This document shows, piece by piece, positions 30,801 to 43,078 of a DNA stretch of 64,000 nucleotides. The notes beneath the pieces were generated by a model. That model was not told where the DNA came from. It searched no databases and saw only the letters and a program-made list of their open reading frames with translations. Position 1 is the stretch's first letter. Each line of letters begins with the position of its first letter. This DNA is from Forficula auricularia (taxonomy: Eukaryota; Arthropoda; Insecta; Dermaptera; Forficulidae), in contig JALMQS010000267.1 of NCBI GenBank assembly GCA_024734495.1, positions 248,001 to 312,000 of the forward strand, written 5' to 3'. Position numbers and translations under genes: made by a program.

Positions 30801-31651
30801 ATTCCGAAGGTAAACTAGCCCCAGCAGAATATGGAGTGTATTAAACAATTACATGCATTATTTTTACGATAAGTGAATGCTCATGCCACGGATCAAATAA
30901 ATATTCAAACAGAATTAATCCCAGCCAGTTGTTCATTTGATCAATGAGCGATTCGTTAATATTCCAGCCTAAATTGCTGTGTTGATTTTTCTCCCTTATA
31001 TATTTTCAAGACCTTTATTATAGTCCTCATTTAAGCTTGTGTTTCGCCACCGACATCTACCGGTTGAATCCACAAGCTATCGCTGTCCGCAACATTACTC
31101 CCTCTTTTCTTAATTAAAGTAATTAATTTTAAATGAAAATCACAATAAAAAAGTTTGTTTACATTTTTTACAATTATCTTTTATTTATTAATTGGTTTTT
31201 TAATTTTAAAACCCACAAATAGGTTATACCAAATATTGTTATATATTAGAAATTGCCAATTAAATTGATTAAAATTCCTCTTATTAAAAAACACGGAGTA
31301 AAAATATTATCACAAGGTAGAAGAGATCAAGTACAGTCGATGGTGGGGAAGTAATCTCCGAAATCGAAGCCTATTTTATGTAAAAAATTGCTTCAATAGA
31401 ATTATTATTCATTCAATTGATTAAAAAATTCCATATTTTGTTATTTATTAAAAAAAATAATTAGACTGAATTTATTTATATACTTATTTATTAAAAAATA
31501 ATACTTATATACACATAATTTGTGGACCACTAGAAAGCTAGAAATTTCGGGGAATGCAGGAGGTGGGGTTCAATGGCGGGGGATCCGGGGGGGGGGGGGT
31601 GTTGGGGCAAGGGGGCTAATACTATATAAATTTGTATTTTTTTGTAATTTG

Positions 31652-31685
31652 GTTACCGTGCATCGCTCGGTGGCTCCAGGTACTT
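31652..31685 (-). repeat. GTACCTGGAGCCACCGAGCGATG repeat end, minus strand
   Basis: GGTTACCGTGCATCGCTCGG followed by TGGCTCCAGGTACT is the reverse of the phrase at 27503. A G-run (31588-31600) lies on its other side, mirroring the C-rich tract of the other copies. Confidence 0.6.
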
Positions 31686-31884
31686 GGTTGTTAAGGGACC
31701 AGCTTTCTATTAAATCAAAACGAATTTATCTACCTATCACATTTCAACGATTAGGTATGCTGTCAAAAAAAGAACCCTTCTAACATGTAAAATTTTATTT
31801 TACATTATGGGTCAAAAAGAGAGGGGGGCGGAGTTTCAAAAAATTCTTTAAAAATAAAAACTCTAAAATTTTTTAGAGTTTTTA

Positions 31885-32026
31885 TTGGTCACGTATTGTA
31901 ATCGTGCATGAAAAAAAGTGTTTTTTTATCTTCTTTTTTTTTTGAAATATCTCAAACTATTTTTGATTAAAAAAAATTGAGCGAAGCCATGGCATTTTTG
32001 GTCTACAAAAAAGCCTAATAAGTGAA
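31885..32026 (+). mobile_element. Helentron-like element fragment next to the satellite
   Basis: GTATTGTAATCGTGCATG through AGCCTAATAAGTGAAC, cut off abruptly where the satellite starts. Confidence 0.6.
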
Positions 32027-32032
32027 CAGCTT

Positions 32033-35000
32033 TACATTAATTAATGTATACATTGTATTTGTTGCTTCGATTCCGGAGATAAATTCTCCACCATCGAGTG
32101 TCCTTATTCATCTTTTAGTCCTTGTTTTTAATAAGAGGAAAAATCTAATTAGATAAAAAACCTCTTTTCCGATAATTATTTCAATTCCATTATTCCCCAA
32201 TCAAGTCGATTGGTTCCTCCATCGAACGAAGCATTTTTATTATTATTTTTTTTTTATAAATTTTATTAAACCAATTATTTTACATTAATTAATGTATACC
32301 TTGTATTTTAGCTTCGATTTCGGAGATTGCTTCTCCACCATCGAGTGTCCTTATTCATCTTTAGTCCTTGTTTTTAATAAGAGGAAAAATCTAATTAGAT
32401 AAAAAACCTCTTTTCCGATAATTATTTTAATTCCATTATTCCCCAATCAAGTCGATTGGTTTCTCCATCCCTTCTCATTATCATCAATTAATTATTTTTT
32501 TTTTTTTTTTATAAATTTTATTAAACCAATTATTTTACATTAATTAATGTATACCTTGTATTTTAGCTTCGATTTCGGAGATTGCTTCTCCACCATCGAG
32601 TGTCCTTATTCATCTTTAGTCCTTGTTTTTAATAAGAGGAAAAATCTAATTAGATAAAAAAACCTCTTTTCCGATAATTATTTTAATTCCATTATTCCCC
32701 AATCAAGTCGATTGGTTTCTCCATCCTTCTCTTTCTCATCTATCTAATCATTTGAATTATTTTTTTTATAAATTTTATTAAACCAATTATTTTACATTAA
32801 TTAATGTATACCTTGTATTTTAGCTTCGATTTCGGAGATTGCTTCTCCACCATCGAGTGTCCTTATTCATCTTTAGTCCTTGTTTTTAATAAGAGGAAAA
32901 ATCTAATTAGATAAAAAAACCTCTTTTCCGATAATTATTTTAATTCCATTATTCCCCAATCAAGTCGATTGGTTTCTCCATCCCTTCTCATTATCATCAC
33001 TCTAATTATTTTTATTATTTTTTTTTTATAAATTTTATTAAACCAATTATTTTACATTAATTAATGTATACCTTGTATTTTAGCTTCGATTTCGGAGATT
33101 GCTTCTCCACCATCGAGTGTCCTTATTCATCTTTAGTCCTTGTTTTTAATAAGAGGAAAAATCTAATTAGATAAAAAAACCTCTTTTCCGATAATTATTT
33201 TAATTCCATTATTCCCCAATCAAGTCGATTGGTTTCTCCATCCCTTCTCCACTTTCTCACTCATATTCATTGAAATAATTTTTTTTATAAATTTTATTAA
33301 ACCAATTATTTTACATTAATTAATGTATACCTTGTATTTTAGCTTCGATTTCGGAGATTGCTTCTCCACCATCGAGTGTCCTTATTCATCTTTAGTCCTT
33401 GTTTTTAATAAGAGGAAAAATCTAATTAGATAAAAAAACCTCTTTTCCGATAATTATTTTAATTCCATTATTCCCCAATCAAGTCGATTGGTTTCTCCAT
33501 CCCTTTCTCACTTATCATCAATCTATTCATTGAAATATTTTTTTTATAAATTTTATTAAACCAATTATTTTACATTAATTAATGTATACCTTGTATTTTA
33601 GCTTCGATTTCGGAGATTGCTTCTCCACCATCGAGTGTCCTTATTCATATTTAGTCCTTGTTTTTAATAAGAGGAAAAATCTAATTAGATAAAAAAACCT
33701 CTTTTCCGATAATTATTTTAATTCCATTATTCCCCAATCAAGTCGATTGGTTTCTCCATCCCTTCTCATCTATCATCACTCTATTTTTTATTTATTTTTT
33801 TTATAAATTTTATTAAACCAATTATTTTACATTAATTAATGTATACCTTGTATTTTAGCTTCGATTCCGGAGATTGCTTCTCCACCATCGAGTGTCCTTA
33901 TTCATATTTAGTCCTTGTTTTTAATAAGAGGAAAAATCTAATTAGATAAAAAAACCTCTTTTCCGATAATTATTTTAATTCCATTATTCCCCAATCAAGT
34001 CGATTGGTTTCTCCATCCCTTCTCACTCTTTCTCACTTCTATTCATTTATTTATTTTTTTTATAAATTTTATTAAACCAATTATTTTACATTAATTAATG
34101 TATACCTTGTATTTTAGCTTCGATTTCGGAGATTGCTTCTCCACCATCGAGTGTCCTTATTCATATTTAGTCCTTGTTTTTAATAAGAGGAAAAATCTAA
34201 TTAGATAAAAAAACCTCTTTTCCGATAATTATTTTAATTCCATTATTCCCCAATCAAGTCGATTGGTTTCTCCATCCCTTTCTCACTTTCTCACTCTAAT
34301 TCTTTTTAATAATTTTTTTTATAAATTTTATTAAACCAATTATTTTACATTAATTAATGTATACATTGTATTTTTAGCTTCGATTCCGGAGATTACTTCT
34401 CCACCATCGAGTGTCCTTATTCATCTTTAGTCCTTGTTTTTAATAAGAGGAAAAATCTAATTAGATAAAAAACCTCTTTTCCGATAATTATTTTAATTCC
34501 ATTATTCCCCAATCAAGTCGATTGGTTTCTCCATCCCTTCCTCCTTTCTCACTCTAATTTTTTTATTATTTTTTTTATAAATTTTATTAAACCAATTATT
34601 TTACATTAATTAATGTATACCTTGTATTTTAGCTTCGATTTCGGAGATTACTTCTCCACCATCGAGTGTCCTTATTCATCTTTAGTCCTTGTTTTTAATA
34701 AGAGGAAAAATCTAATTAGATAAAAAAACCTCTTTTCCGATAATTATTTCAATTCCATTATTCCCCAATCAAATCGATTGGTATTCTCCTCCCTTCTCCT
34801 CCTTTCAGTCGAAAAGAAGCATTTTTTTTTTTTTTTTTTTTATAAATTTTATTAAACCAATTATTTTACATTAATTAATGTATACATTGTATTTTTGCTT
34901 CGATTCCGGAGATAACTTCTCCACCATCGAGTGTCCTTATTCATCTTTAGTCCTTGTTTTTAATAAGAGGAAAAATCTAATTAGATAAAAAAACCTCTTT

Positions 35001-35100
35001 TCCGATAATTATTTTAATTCCATTATTCCCCAATCAAATCGATTGGATTGAATTCTCCCCCCTTTCTCAATCCTAATCTTTCCGAAAAGAAGCATTTTCT
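32033..35100 (+). repeat. Satellite array, 12 units of about 258 bp
   Basis: TACATTAATTAATGTATA marks unit starts at 32033, 32281, 32536, 32793, 33053, 33312, 33571, 33828, 34087, 34346, 34602 and 34867. Each unit has a nearly invariant core of about 210 bp containing GCTTCGATTTCGGAGATT and AAGAGGAAAAATCTAATTAG followed by AACCTCTTTTCC, which can fold as a hairpin. A pyrimidine- and AT-rich spacer of 35-55 bp differs between units. Edge units are the most diverged. It starts exactly at the end of a truncated Helentron-like fragment. Confidence 0.95.
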
Positions 35101-36002
35101 TTTCCCAATTTAATAATAAATATTGTTCTAATTAGTTTACGGGATTTAATTGAATTTGCTAATTAAGATAAATTAAAAGAAATAATATTAATTAAACTTT
35201 AACCCCAATTACTAGTGGAATCAGGGCTACCATTTAGTCATTTTTTTTTAATTATTATTTAAGTGTTCTGTTCAGAAGTAAGTTTCAAAAATCGAAAACT
35301 TGTAATTTCAAAAAAAAAAAAATTAATTTCGAAAACAGGTCATTTCACAAGTTTTTTTCTATTATTCTGATACACAATTTTTTAATTGATAAATAAACGT
35401 TTTCTATGTGTCATTTTTTTATACACATAATATGTTCAATATCTTTCACGTTATACAAGAATAATAATAATAATCAATCAAATTGATATTAATGGATTCT
35501 GTTATTCTGTATATCATTTCAAACAAACAAAACAACAATCGATAAACAATACATAACCTCGACAACAAGAAGAGAAAACCAAAAATCCCTAAACTCGCTT
35601 ACCTGTGAATTTAAATTATTCTCATTTATCACTCTCGAAACGTACCATAAAAGCGTTGTTATCGTGTGCAACCGAAACAGATTTCCCGTTTATTTTTTTA
35701 TTACGCTCATTTGAGTGCCCGTACAAATGAATAAATAAATAAATGAACGAAATTGAAATTGACATCAGTGGACGGATATTGTATTCATTTCTGAAATCAA
35801 TCCGAACAGGTGTATAGGTATACATATTCAATTAGTATAATAGTAGTAGTAGTAGTAGTAGTAGTAATAATATAATTATGACAATCCAACCACAATGTCA
35901 CGTGATCTATTATTAACCAAAAATTCAAATCTCTTTCTAGGTAAAATTGATTGATTTCGATTGAAATAGAGGAATAAAGTTGGTACCACTGTTTTATTTC
36001 CC
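35101..36002. other. AT-rich DNA with a TAG trinucleotide run
   Basis: No gene seen. A (TAG)n microsatellite lies at about 35840-35865. AATAATAATAATAATC occurs near 35461. Confidence 0.4.
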
Positions 36003-36420
36003 TATATGAATAATAATTTGTTTTCTATTATCCTAATTGATTTTGAGGTCCCTCAAATTAAACTTTTTGTTAGGGCCTCGGTTGAGTGCGTTGTGGTGCG
36101 TGTCCGCCCCCTAGTTGGTGGGGTCCTAACAATGATTTGTGCAGGGAGATGTTTATCCCTGATAAAAAGCCGGGCTGGGCGCCACCCGCTTACCTAGCGG
36201 GGGAGGGGCTACTAGTTGGTGGATGGCCCCTCCATCGATACGATTGATCAGTCGAGATCAAATTGCTTCACTTATAACATGACTGAAATATTATCAGTCA
36301 TAAAAGTGTCGGAACGATCTGACTGAGTCATCTAGCGGCTGTGTCTACAAGCTCGTAGCCAGAGCAACAGCGAGCCGATACAGTTTTCAATATTCTCCCT
36401 CTGATGTCAGATCCAATATA
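36003..36420. other. GC-rich island, unclassified
   Basis: It stands out by composition: GCGTTGTGGTGCGTGTCCGC, AAAGCCGGGCTGGGCGCC and repeated ACTAGTTGGTGG/CTAGTTGGTGGGG phrases. It may be a retroelement end or a decayed promoter-like island. No frame I recognise. Confidence 0.3.
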
Positions 36421-36611
36421 TGAAATTTCAAATATTTATTATAATCGGCTTGGGCGACGACGACTATCTGATTTTTTTTAATCCTAATAATAGTTCATGA
36501 CAAATAAAAATTATTATTTTAAAGCTCACTACTAAGTAGGCTAACAATCATATAACTAACGCTAACAATAATCAATATAAAGGGCCAAACAAATAAACCT
36601 AATATCGTATA

Positions 36612-37509
36612 TACAGGGTGTTTAGAAAAAGGGGCTCCAATACTTCAGCGGCGTGATTCTCCAACATTAAAAATAGATTAAAAGTTGGAAAAATAAACAT
36701 CCAGGTCCAAAAACGATTCGTTTTCTCTCTGGCCGCCATTTTATTTTTTTTCAAAGAAAAACGTCTATCTAGAGAACGGATGTAGATATCTTTATAAAAT
36801 TTGGTACAGATGTATTTAACTAGATTATATACTAGAAAAAAAATTTATTTTGAAAATTTTCAAAATGGCGGCCATTTAAAATATTTAATTGTGAATAACT
36901 TTTTATTCTTGCATTTTATTAAAATTACTATTTTAGATAAAATGTTACGCTTTTTATGGTGAACAAAATAATACCTTATTTTTCAAAATTTGGTAAAAAA
37001 TAACGTAGTTATGACAAAATTTGTAAAAAAAATAGAAAGAAATGAGGTCGGTCTCAAAATTCAGTCTATGAAAGCCATTAATGGTGCTTACACAAATTGT
37101 GTCATATTTCGTTAATTTTTTATCAAATCTGAAAAATAAGGTATCATTTTGTTCACAGAAAAAAGGGCTACATTTTTATTTAAAAATTTTAATTTTAATA
37201 AAAATGAAAGATTAAAAAGTTATTCACAATTAAAAATTTTAAATGGCCGCCATTTTGAAAATCTTTAAGATAAAATTTTGGAACTTTTATAAATAGTAGA
37301 TAATGTAGTTAAGCATAAGTCTAACAAATTTCATAAAGATACCTATTCATATCCGTTCTCAAGATAGACGTTTTTCTTTAAAAAAAAAAAAATGGAGGCC
37401 AGACAGAAAATGAAGCGTTTTTGGACCTGTTTATTGGAACTTTCCATCTAATTTTGATGTAGGGAATCAAGCCCTAGAGTCTTGGAACCCTTTTTCTGAA
37501 AACCCTGTA
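36612..37509. mobile_element. Fold-back element with TACAGGGTG-type ends
   Basis: The ends TACAGGGTGTTTAGAAAAAGG and CCTTTTTCTGAAAACCCTGTA are inverted. Long diverged arms follow, sharing GGCCGCCATTTT blocks and TAGACGTTTTTC in mirrored order. TA sits at the outer edges. No coding sequence. The superfamily is undetermined. Confidence 0.7.
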
Positions 37510-37778
37510 TAAGTGAAAGTAAATGAAATTAATAATTGAATTAATTATATTGGATTTAAATGAGGATTTAATTATAAATTAAGGGCCAAATTATGACCAT
37601 GCTTAAATAATATTTAAAATTTAAATAAAGCTTAAACTAATAAAGCTTAAAGAGAATGATTCTTGGAAGTGTTTGATAAATTATGTAACAATTTTAGTAT
37701 AAATTAATTGGTGTGGCCACCACACGACTTTCACATTCTCACTTTATTTGAAACCAACCTATCCTTTTTTGTAATAGA

Positions 37779-37805
37779 CTGATGAAGAGTGCAAAGCCAT
37801 CGAAA
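37779..37805 (+). ncRNA. Hammerhead-like core motif
   Basis: CTGATGA, A, GAGTGC, AAA, GCCATC, GAAA. The stem has mismatches compared with the close copy at 47451. TTCCAGCAGAAAATACA follows, the same tail phrase as at 47512 and 59712. Confidence 0.4.
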
Positions 37806-38094
37806 ATATTAGTTTCGTTAAATTTATTTTCCAGCAGAAAATACATATTCGTTTAATTTATTGTCAAAAATAAAATAAAAAAATTACAAATCTTAATAAA
37901 AGGCAATTGTTAATTTTGTTTCTATACTTATGTATTTTAAAAATTAAAGAAAATAATTTTAAGAAGTAGAATTAAAAAAAAAATTAAAGAACGCAAAATA
38001 AAAATGTATATTAGGGATATACCTATATTTATAGATATATGAAGATTATATTATTACGAATATTTGTAAACAAGCAGTAATGATATTGGTCGAT

Positions 38095-38386
38095 ATGAGG
38101 CCACTTCTGTACGAGCTCCTTTCCAGGCTTAAGAATAAATATCACTTCAGCAATTTTCCAGTGGTGAGGCCATACCTAAGTTTAAAGCAAGCGTTTATGA
38201 GGGAGTGTAGTTTATAAAGGGCTACATCGGGAAGCTCTTTCATGATGTACCCAGTTATGAGGTCATATCCGGGAGCTTTCTTTGCATTTAAGTTATAGAC
38301 ACTTGAAGAGAAGAAGATATGTTCTGGCGTATTTCTGGATGTCAACAAGCTTTTGATAAAGTATGGCATCAAGGACTTCTGCTACT
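38095..38386. pseudogene. Jockey-type LINE RT fragment with an internal inversion
   Basis: The minus strand 38335-38095 encodes RT N-terminal blocks (NAKKAPGYDLITG, LPDVALYKLHSLINACF, then KPGKE). The plus strand 38335-38386 encodes the next block, QAFDKVWHQGLL. The two parts are adjacent in the RT but on opposite strands, so an inversion broke the element near 38335. The plus part continues, after the insert 38387-39246, into 39247. Confidence 0.72.
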
Positions 38387-39246
38387 AAAAATGGTTGCCT
38401 GTAAAGTCGGTATACGGGCGAAAGTTTTACGTGACAACGACTTTGAGTGGTAAAATAATTTTAATGTGAATATTCATTCGTATAGTAGGAAGAAGGATGA
38501 AATAATAGTAACAATTTAAAACATTTATTTATACAAAGAATTATATTTAAAACATTAATTTATACAAAGAATCTCGCACTGAATTTCATATTAACAAAAT
38601 TTTATTTTTACCTTTACACATACATACGTATTTATATACAAATATACATACAATAACTTGCAATACATTTGCGTACAATGAAACAGCGTTTACTACAACT
38701 CACTTGATCTTACGACTATTTTGCTAAATACGCGCTTACATACAACAATGTAAAGCGCAGTGATTGTGATTACTACAACATAACCTATTCACTTATGTCT
38801 TAGTCATTTATTTCATCATGTTATATTATCAGTCTGAAATTATTTACCTTTGCTGTTTGAATTGTTGCGATGGACGAAACTACCTTCACATTATCACTAC
38901 ACAATTGTTTTACAATTAACTGGCAACGTGTAAACTTGTATGCAGGCGCCTAAGCGAAATAGAAGCGCAAGACATGAACCGGTGTGTATGCCTATCTCTC
39001 TCACTCTCTCTCTCTCGCTCTGTCTCTCTCGCTCTTAGGCGGGCTAACTGTGCTCGAGTGGAAGGGACGCGTGCCTTTCACTTTTTATGTCTGTCTCTCT
39101 CGCTCTTAGGCGGGCTAACCATGCCCGAGTGGAAGGGACGCGTGCCTCTCACTCGCTCTCATTGTGAGCGCATAACGTGAGCGGAGCGTAACGCAGTTTC
39201 TTGAAGTGTCACCCGGCAAACCAATTTATAAGACGTTGTCACGTCA
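38387..39246. mobile_element. 860-bp insertion in the Jockey LINE
   Basis: It interrupts the RT between HQGLLLLK and LFPDQYF. The left part starts GGTTGCCTGTAAAGTCGG and has TTTTACGTGACAACG; the right end reads CGTTGTCACGTC, so ACGTGACAACG is inverted at the two sides. AAT flanks both edges, a possible 3-bp duplication. It contains a TC-rich run and an 85-bp direct duplication with CTCTTAGGCGGGCTAAC (39033, 39104). Superfamily unknown. Confidence 0.5.
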
Positions 39247-40058
39247 ATAAAAAAACTCTTTCCTGACCAATATTTTTGGATACTCCAATCATATCTTCAA
39301 GATCGCTGGTTCCAAGTTAGGGTAGAAAACGTGTTTTCTCAATATCATCCCATACGTTCAGGAGTTCCTCAAGGCAGCATTCTTGGACCATTCTTATATT
39401 CCGTATACACTGCGGATATACCAACAACGGAAGATTCATTTATCGCCACTTATGCCGATGATACCGCCATTCTCGTCACAAGCACAGATCCAGACATAGC
39501 ATCAATCAAACTTCAAGAACGACTAGACACCACCCAAAACTGGTTTCATAGATGGAGGATTCATGTGAATGAAACTAAATCTAATCATATCACTTTCACT
39601 AATAAAAAAATCACATGCCCAACAGTTTATTTAAATTCAAAAATAATTCCCTATAGTAACTCTGTAAAGTATCTTGGACTGCACCTCGACTCAAGACTTA
39701 CCTGGAAAATTCACATAGAAAAAAAAAGAAATGAATTAAATATTAAATATAAAAAAATGTACTGGCTATTAGGGAAAAATTCACAACTTGCCTTAAAAAC
39801 AAAAGTCTTACTTTATAAGTCAATGATTATGCCAATTTGGTCATACTCATGTCAAATATGGGGAACTGCCAGCGAATCCAGTATAAGCAAAATTCAAAGA
39901 GTGCAATCCAAAATACTTAGATGTATAGCAAACGCCCCATGGTATTTTACAAATGCAAGTTTGCACAGTGACCTTCTCATCCCTTCAGTTAGAGAAGTGA
40001 TTCTAAATTCATTCATCAAGCATACAAAAAAACTTGAAAATCATCCAAACACATCATA

Positions 40059-40988
40059 TCGGGTGTTTTTTAGAGGTATAGAACTTCGAATTGAAATGAA
40101 ACACAAGAAAATCGTTTTAATGTCCATCAATTTGGCTTTATTGGAAGGATAATTTTATGCCATTAATGTTTAAATATGATTTCGGGCATGTGGCCGCCGC
40201 GGCTGGCTCGAATAAATCCAATTCTACAGGTCCAATTTTCAACCACTTTTTCGAGCATATGGGGCCGTATGTTGGCAATAACGCCACGAATGTTGGCTAC
40301 GTCAACAAGCAAAATTGCCGCATTTGGAGTGAAGAGAATCCACATGAGACCCTTGAGACGCCATTACATCCACAAAAACTGACTGTTTGGTGTGCTCTAT
40401 GGGCTGGTGGAGTCATTGGGCCATACTTCTTCCGAAATAATGCTGGAGAGTCAGTTACCGTTAATGGAGACCGGTATAGAGCCATGATAACCGACTATTT
40501 TGTTCCCGAATTGGATGGCATGAATGTGGATGAGTTGTGGTTCCAACAAGACGGCGCTACATGCCACACAGCGCACGTCACAATCGATTTATTGAAGGAA
40601 ACATTCGATGAGCGCATAATTTCGCGGAATGGACCTGTCAATTGGCCACCAAGATCGTGTGATTTGACACCATTGGATTATTTTCTTTGGGGATATGTGA
40701 AGTCGCTCGTCTACGCCAACAAACCAGAAACGTTAGGGGACTTGGAAGCCAACATTCGTGGCGTTATTGCCAACATACGGCCCCATATGCTCGAAAAAGT
40801 GGTTGAAAATTGGACCTGTAGAATTGGATTTATTCGAGCCAGCCGCGGCGGCCACATGCCCGAAATCATATTTAAACATTAATGGCATAAAATTATCCTT
40901 CCAATAGGGCCAAATTGATGGACATTAAAACGATTTTCTTGTGTTTTATTTCAATTCGAAGTTCTATACCTCTAAAAAAAACACCCGA
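40059..40988 (+). mobile_element. Mariner-type element with 240-bp inverted ends
   Basis: TCGGGTGTTTTTTAGAGG and its complement bound the element, with TA on each side. The first about 240 bp are an inverted copy of the last about 240 bp, including the 3' coding end of the transposase. So the 5' half was replaced by an inverted duplicate of the 3' end. Both ends are still proper termini, so it could be mobilised in trans. Confidence 0.85.
40157..40882 (+). CDS. Transposase C-terminal half (DD41D spacing) with an antisense-derived N-terminus
   Basis: The 241-codon frame has two parts. Residues 1-47 are the antisense reading of the transposase's own 3' end. From about residue 49 it is a real DDE domain: YVNKQNCRIWSEENP, LTVWCALW, FFRNNAGESVTVNGDRY, LWFQQDGATCHTA (Asp132), SCDLTPLDYFLWGYVK (Asp174). 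There are 41 residues between the two aspartates, the spacing of the rosa-like DD41D group of the IS630-Tc1-mariner superfamily. The first catalytic Asp and the helix-turn-helix DNA-binding half are missing, so no active enzyme is expected. The frame is clean, suggesting recent rearrangement. Confidence 0.8.
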   Translation: MPLMFKYDFGHVAAAAGSNKSNSTGPIFNHFFEHMGPYVGNNATNVGYVNKQNCRIWSEENPHETLETPLHPQKLTVWCALWAGGVIGPYFFRNNAGESVTVNGDRYRAMITDYFVPELDGMNVDELWFQQDGATCHTAHVTIDLLKETFDERIISRNGPVNWPPRSCDLTPLDYFLWGYVKSLVYANKPETLGDLEANIRGVIANIRPHMLEKVVENWTCRIGFIRASRGGHMPEIIFKH

Positions 40989-41643
40989 TACATTACTCTC
41001 CTGGACAACAGTGAAGTGACCAGAAGACTCAAGAAGAACCATGTTCTCGACATTGAAGAACGCTCTACTTTGAACAACTGGAAAATGAAATTCAAATAGG
41101 GAAGTCATCAATGGACGACTCTCCCTTCAAGTGACGTGTGCGTGTGTGAATGAACTAGTGTGAGAGTGTGTGTATGTACAAACTATTTGATCAAATTTAC
41201 TCACAGCTTAAATATTAAGCTGATTGTAAATTAAAAAAAAAGTTATAGGAGCTAGTATTCCTGACTTCTTTTAAGGTAACAAGAGGAATTTCTTTTTGGT
41301 CAGTTTTATGTATGAAGGTAGGATTATCAATATAATTTAAAGGTGGATTAGGTTTAAAAACATTTTCTAAATAATCAGCAAAAATATCCGATTTTTGTTT
41401 TGGCCCAATTTCCTTCTGGCATTTTCAGAGGGGAATCTTTGAATTTTATTATCATTTTCTGATTCAATTGCACGACGCTTTCTCTTACGAGTTGCATACA
41501 AAGTATTATATTAAGTCACTATTAATAACATCACTATAAGAGAAAAATAAAAATAATTTTTAAGAACAAAATAAAAACCGACTTCAAAAAATTAAATGCA
41601 ACAAATAAAATACACTAAAAGGTATAAAATAATTATTATCTTA

Positions 41644-43078
41644 AGCCCGGTTCACACCAGGCGTTTTTCGCTGATGGTAGCCTTGAGGCTTTCCTTGAGG
41701 GCTTGGCTGCCGCTAGATGTCGTGATAGATTTTTAGTTGTTGGCTTCACACTCTGCTATTTGCAGTAAGGCTGGATTTATTCTAAAAGTAGGATCAGATC
41801 AGATACAATCGCTCAGCAGTTGTCAAAAAAATGGCTCGCAATAATATAATTGGAGATTAATTATTATTTCTAACATTGGAAATATTGCAATTCACGAAAC
41901 GACGGGTCATTCAGTTTTATATAGAGTAAGTTATTCAGCCCGGAAATCTCAGTATGCGATAATAAAAATAATCGTAGACGAACTGCAATTATTGCCTTTT
42001 TTATTAATTTGTGAAAAACGGCGAAAGCAAAAACGTTTGAACAGTCCGCCCGAACTGTGGTGTCGTCCATGAGTTACTGCGGCTTCCCGATTGGTTTACC
42101 ATGCGCATGTCACCCACGTGATAAAATACTGCTTTCCGATTGGTTCTCTCCCTAATTTTCCAAGCAATCTATCAGGAGATAAAAATTTTTAAGAAAAAAT
42201 AAAACCGACTTCAAAAAATTAAGTGCAACAAATATAAAAATACACTAAAAGGTATAAAATAATTATTATCTTATTTAATTACAACTAAACGACGAAATAT
42301 TAACATGAAATTACTTTTTGAAGTCGGTGCCAAACAAACTATACCTATAAGCGAGCATACCCTCCAAACGTACTAAGTAAGATCCGTCGAGTGCCGATTC
42401 ATAAAAGGTATATGTTTGGCACCAACTTCAAAAGTAATTTCATGTTAATATTTCGTCGTTTAGTTGTAACTAAATAAGATAATAATTATTTTATACCTTT
42501 TAGTGTATTTTTATATTTGTTGCATTTAATTTTTTGAAGTCGGTTTTTATTTTTTTCTTAAAAATTATTTTATTTTTCTCTTTTTAGTGATGTTATTAAT
42601 AGTGATCATATCATCAGAACTTGACCAAATTAATATGACACCATCCCTAAAGACACCCCCTTTCGGATAAAAAAGAACCATCGAAATCGGTTCATAAACA
42701 AAGAGGTTAGGTCTAAACAAACCTAATAAAACCTAATAAAAAAGGTCTAATACCTATGAAAAAAAATCGAAAAAAAAATGGGACCAATCGGAAGCTAGAC
42801 TGGACCCAATGCAAAAAAATTTTCAAAATCGGTTGACAATTGGCGGAGATATGAGGTAACATAGGCACAAAAAAAAAAAAAAAAAAAAAAAAAATTCAAT
42901 CGAATAGAGAACCTCCTCCTTTTTTGAAGTCGGTTAAAAATAGAACATGTTCTAATCACAAAATCCAACAAGATAGCCAGCTTCCCAGCCCTCAGTGACG
43001 TCATTTTAAGCCTCCGGATCTAGCCTAGCCAGCCATCTAGATTTCTATCAACAAAAAACGCCTGGTGTGAACCGGGCT
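41644..43078. mobile_element. Harbinger-like non-autonomous element
   Basis: The termini AGCCCGGTTCACACCAGGCG and CGCCTGGTGTGAACCGGGCT are perfect inverted repeats. The target side reads TTA left and TTG right against the uninterrupted TTATTTAGTTAC of sister copies, fitting a 3-bp duplication with one later change. Internal single-copy-like sequence (41720-42180) has no recognised frame. A GACTTC-family element is nested at about 42195-42948. Confidence 0.75.
42195..42948. mobile_element. GACTTC-family element nested in the Harbinger-like element
   Basis: The fold-back 42200-42545 is followed by the conserved right part (CCAATCGGAAGCTAGACTGG) and the GGAGG/CCTCC terminal block ending GAAGTCGGTTAAAAA. 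Almost identical to 43280-44025. Confidence 0.75.

Larger units (their letters stand above)
39247..41099 (+). pseudogene. Jockey-type LINE ORF2, RT to C-terminus
   Basis: The frame carries FPDQYFWILQSYLQDRWFQV, then SGVPQGSILGP, the catalytic YADD (39451-39462), WFHRWRIHVNETKS and thumb-region blocks to TSY at 40058. A mariner (40059-40988) then interrupts it. After the duplicated TA the frame resumes at 40989 (LLDNSEVTRRLKKNHVLD) and stops at 41097-41099. A UTR with GTGTGAATGAACTAGTG and an A-rich end near 41240 follow. The order and spacing are those of Jockey-clade elements. The RT reading frame itself is intact here, so the element decayed mainly by insertion and 5' rearrangement. Confidence 0.85.

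Noticed and set aside
32033..35100. Repeat-spacer array that superficially resembles a CRISPR array
   Set aside because: Units of 258 bp with 210-bp cores in a eukaryotic transposon-rich context are a satellite; no cas genes.
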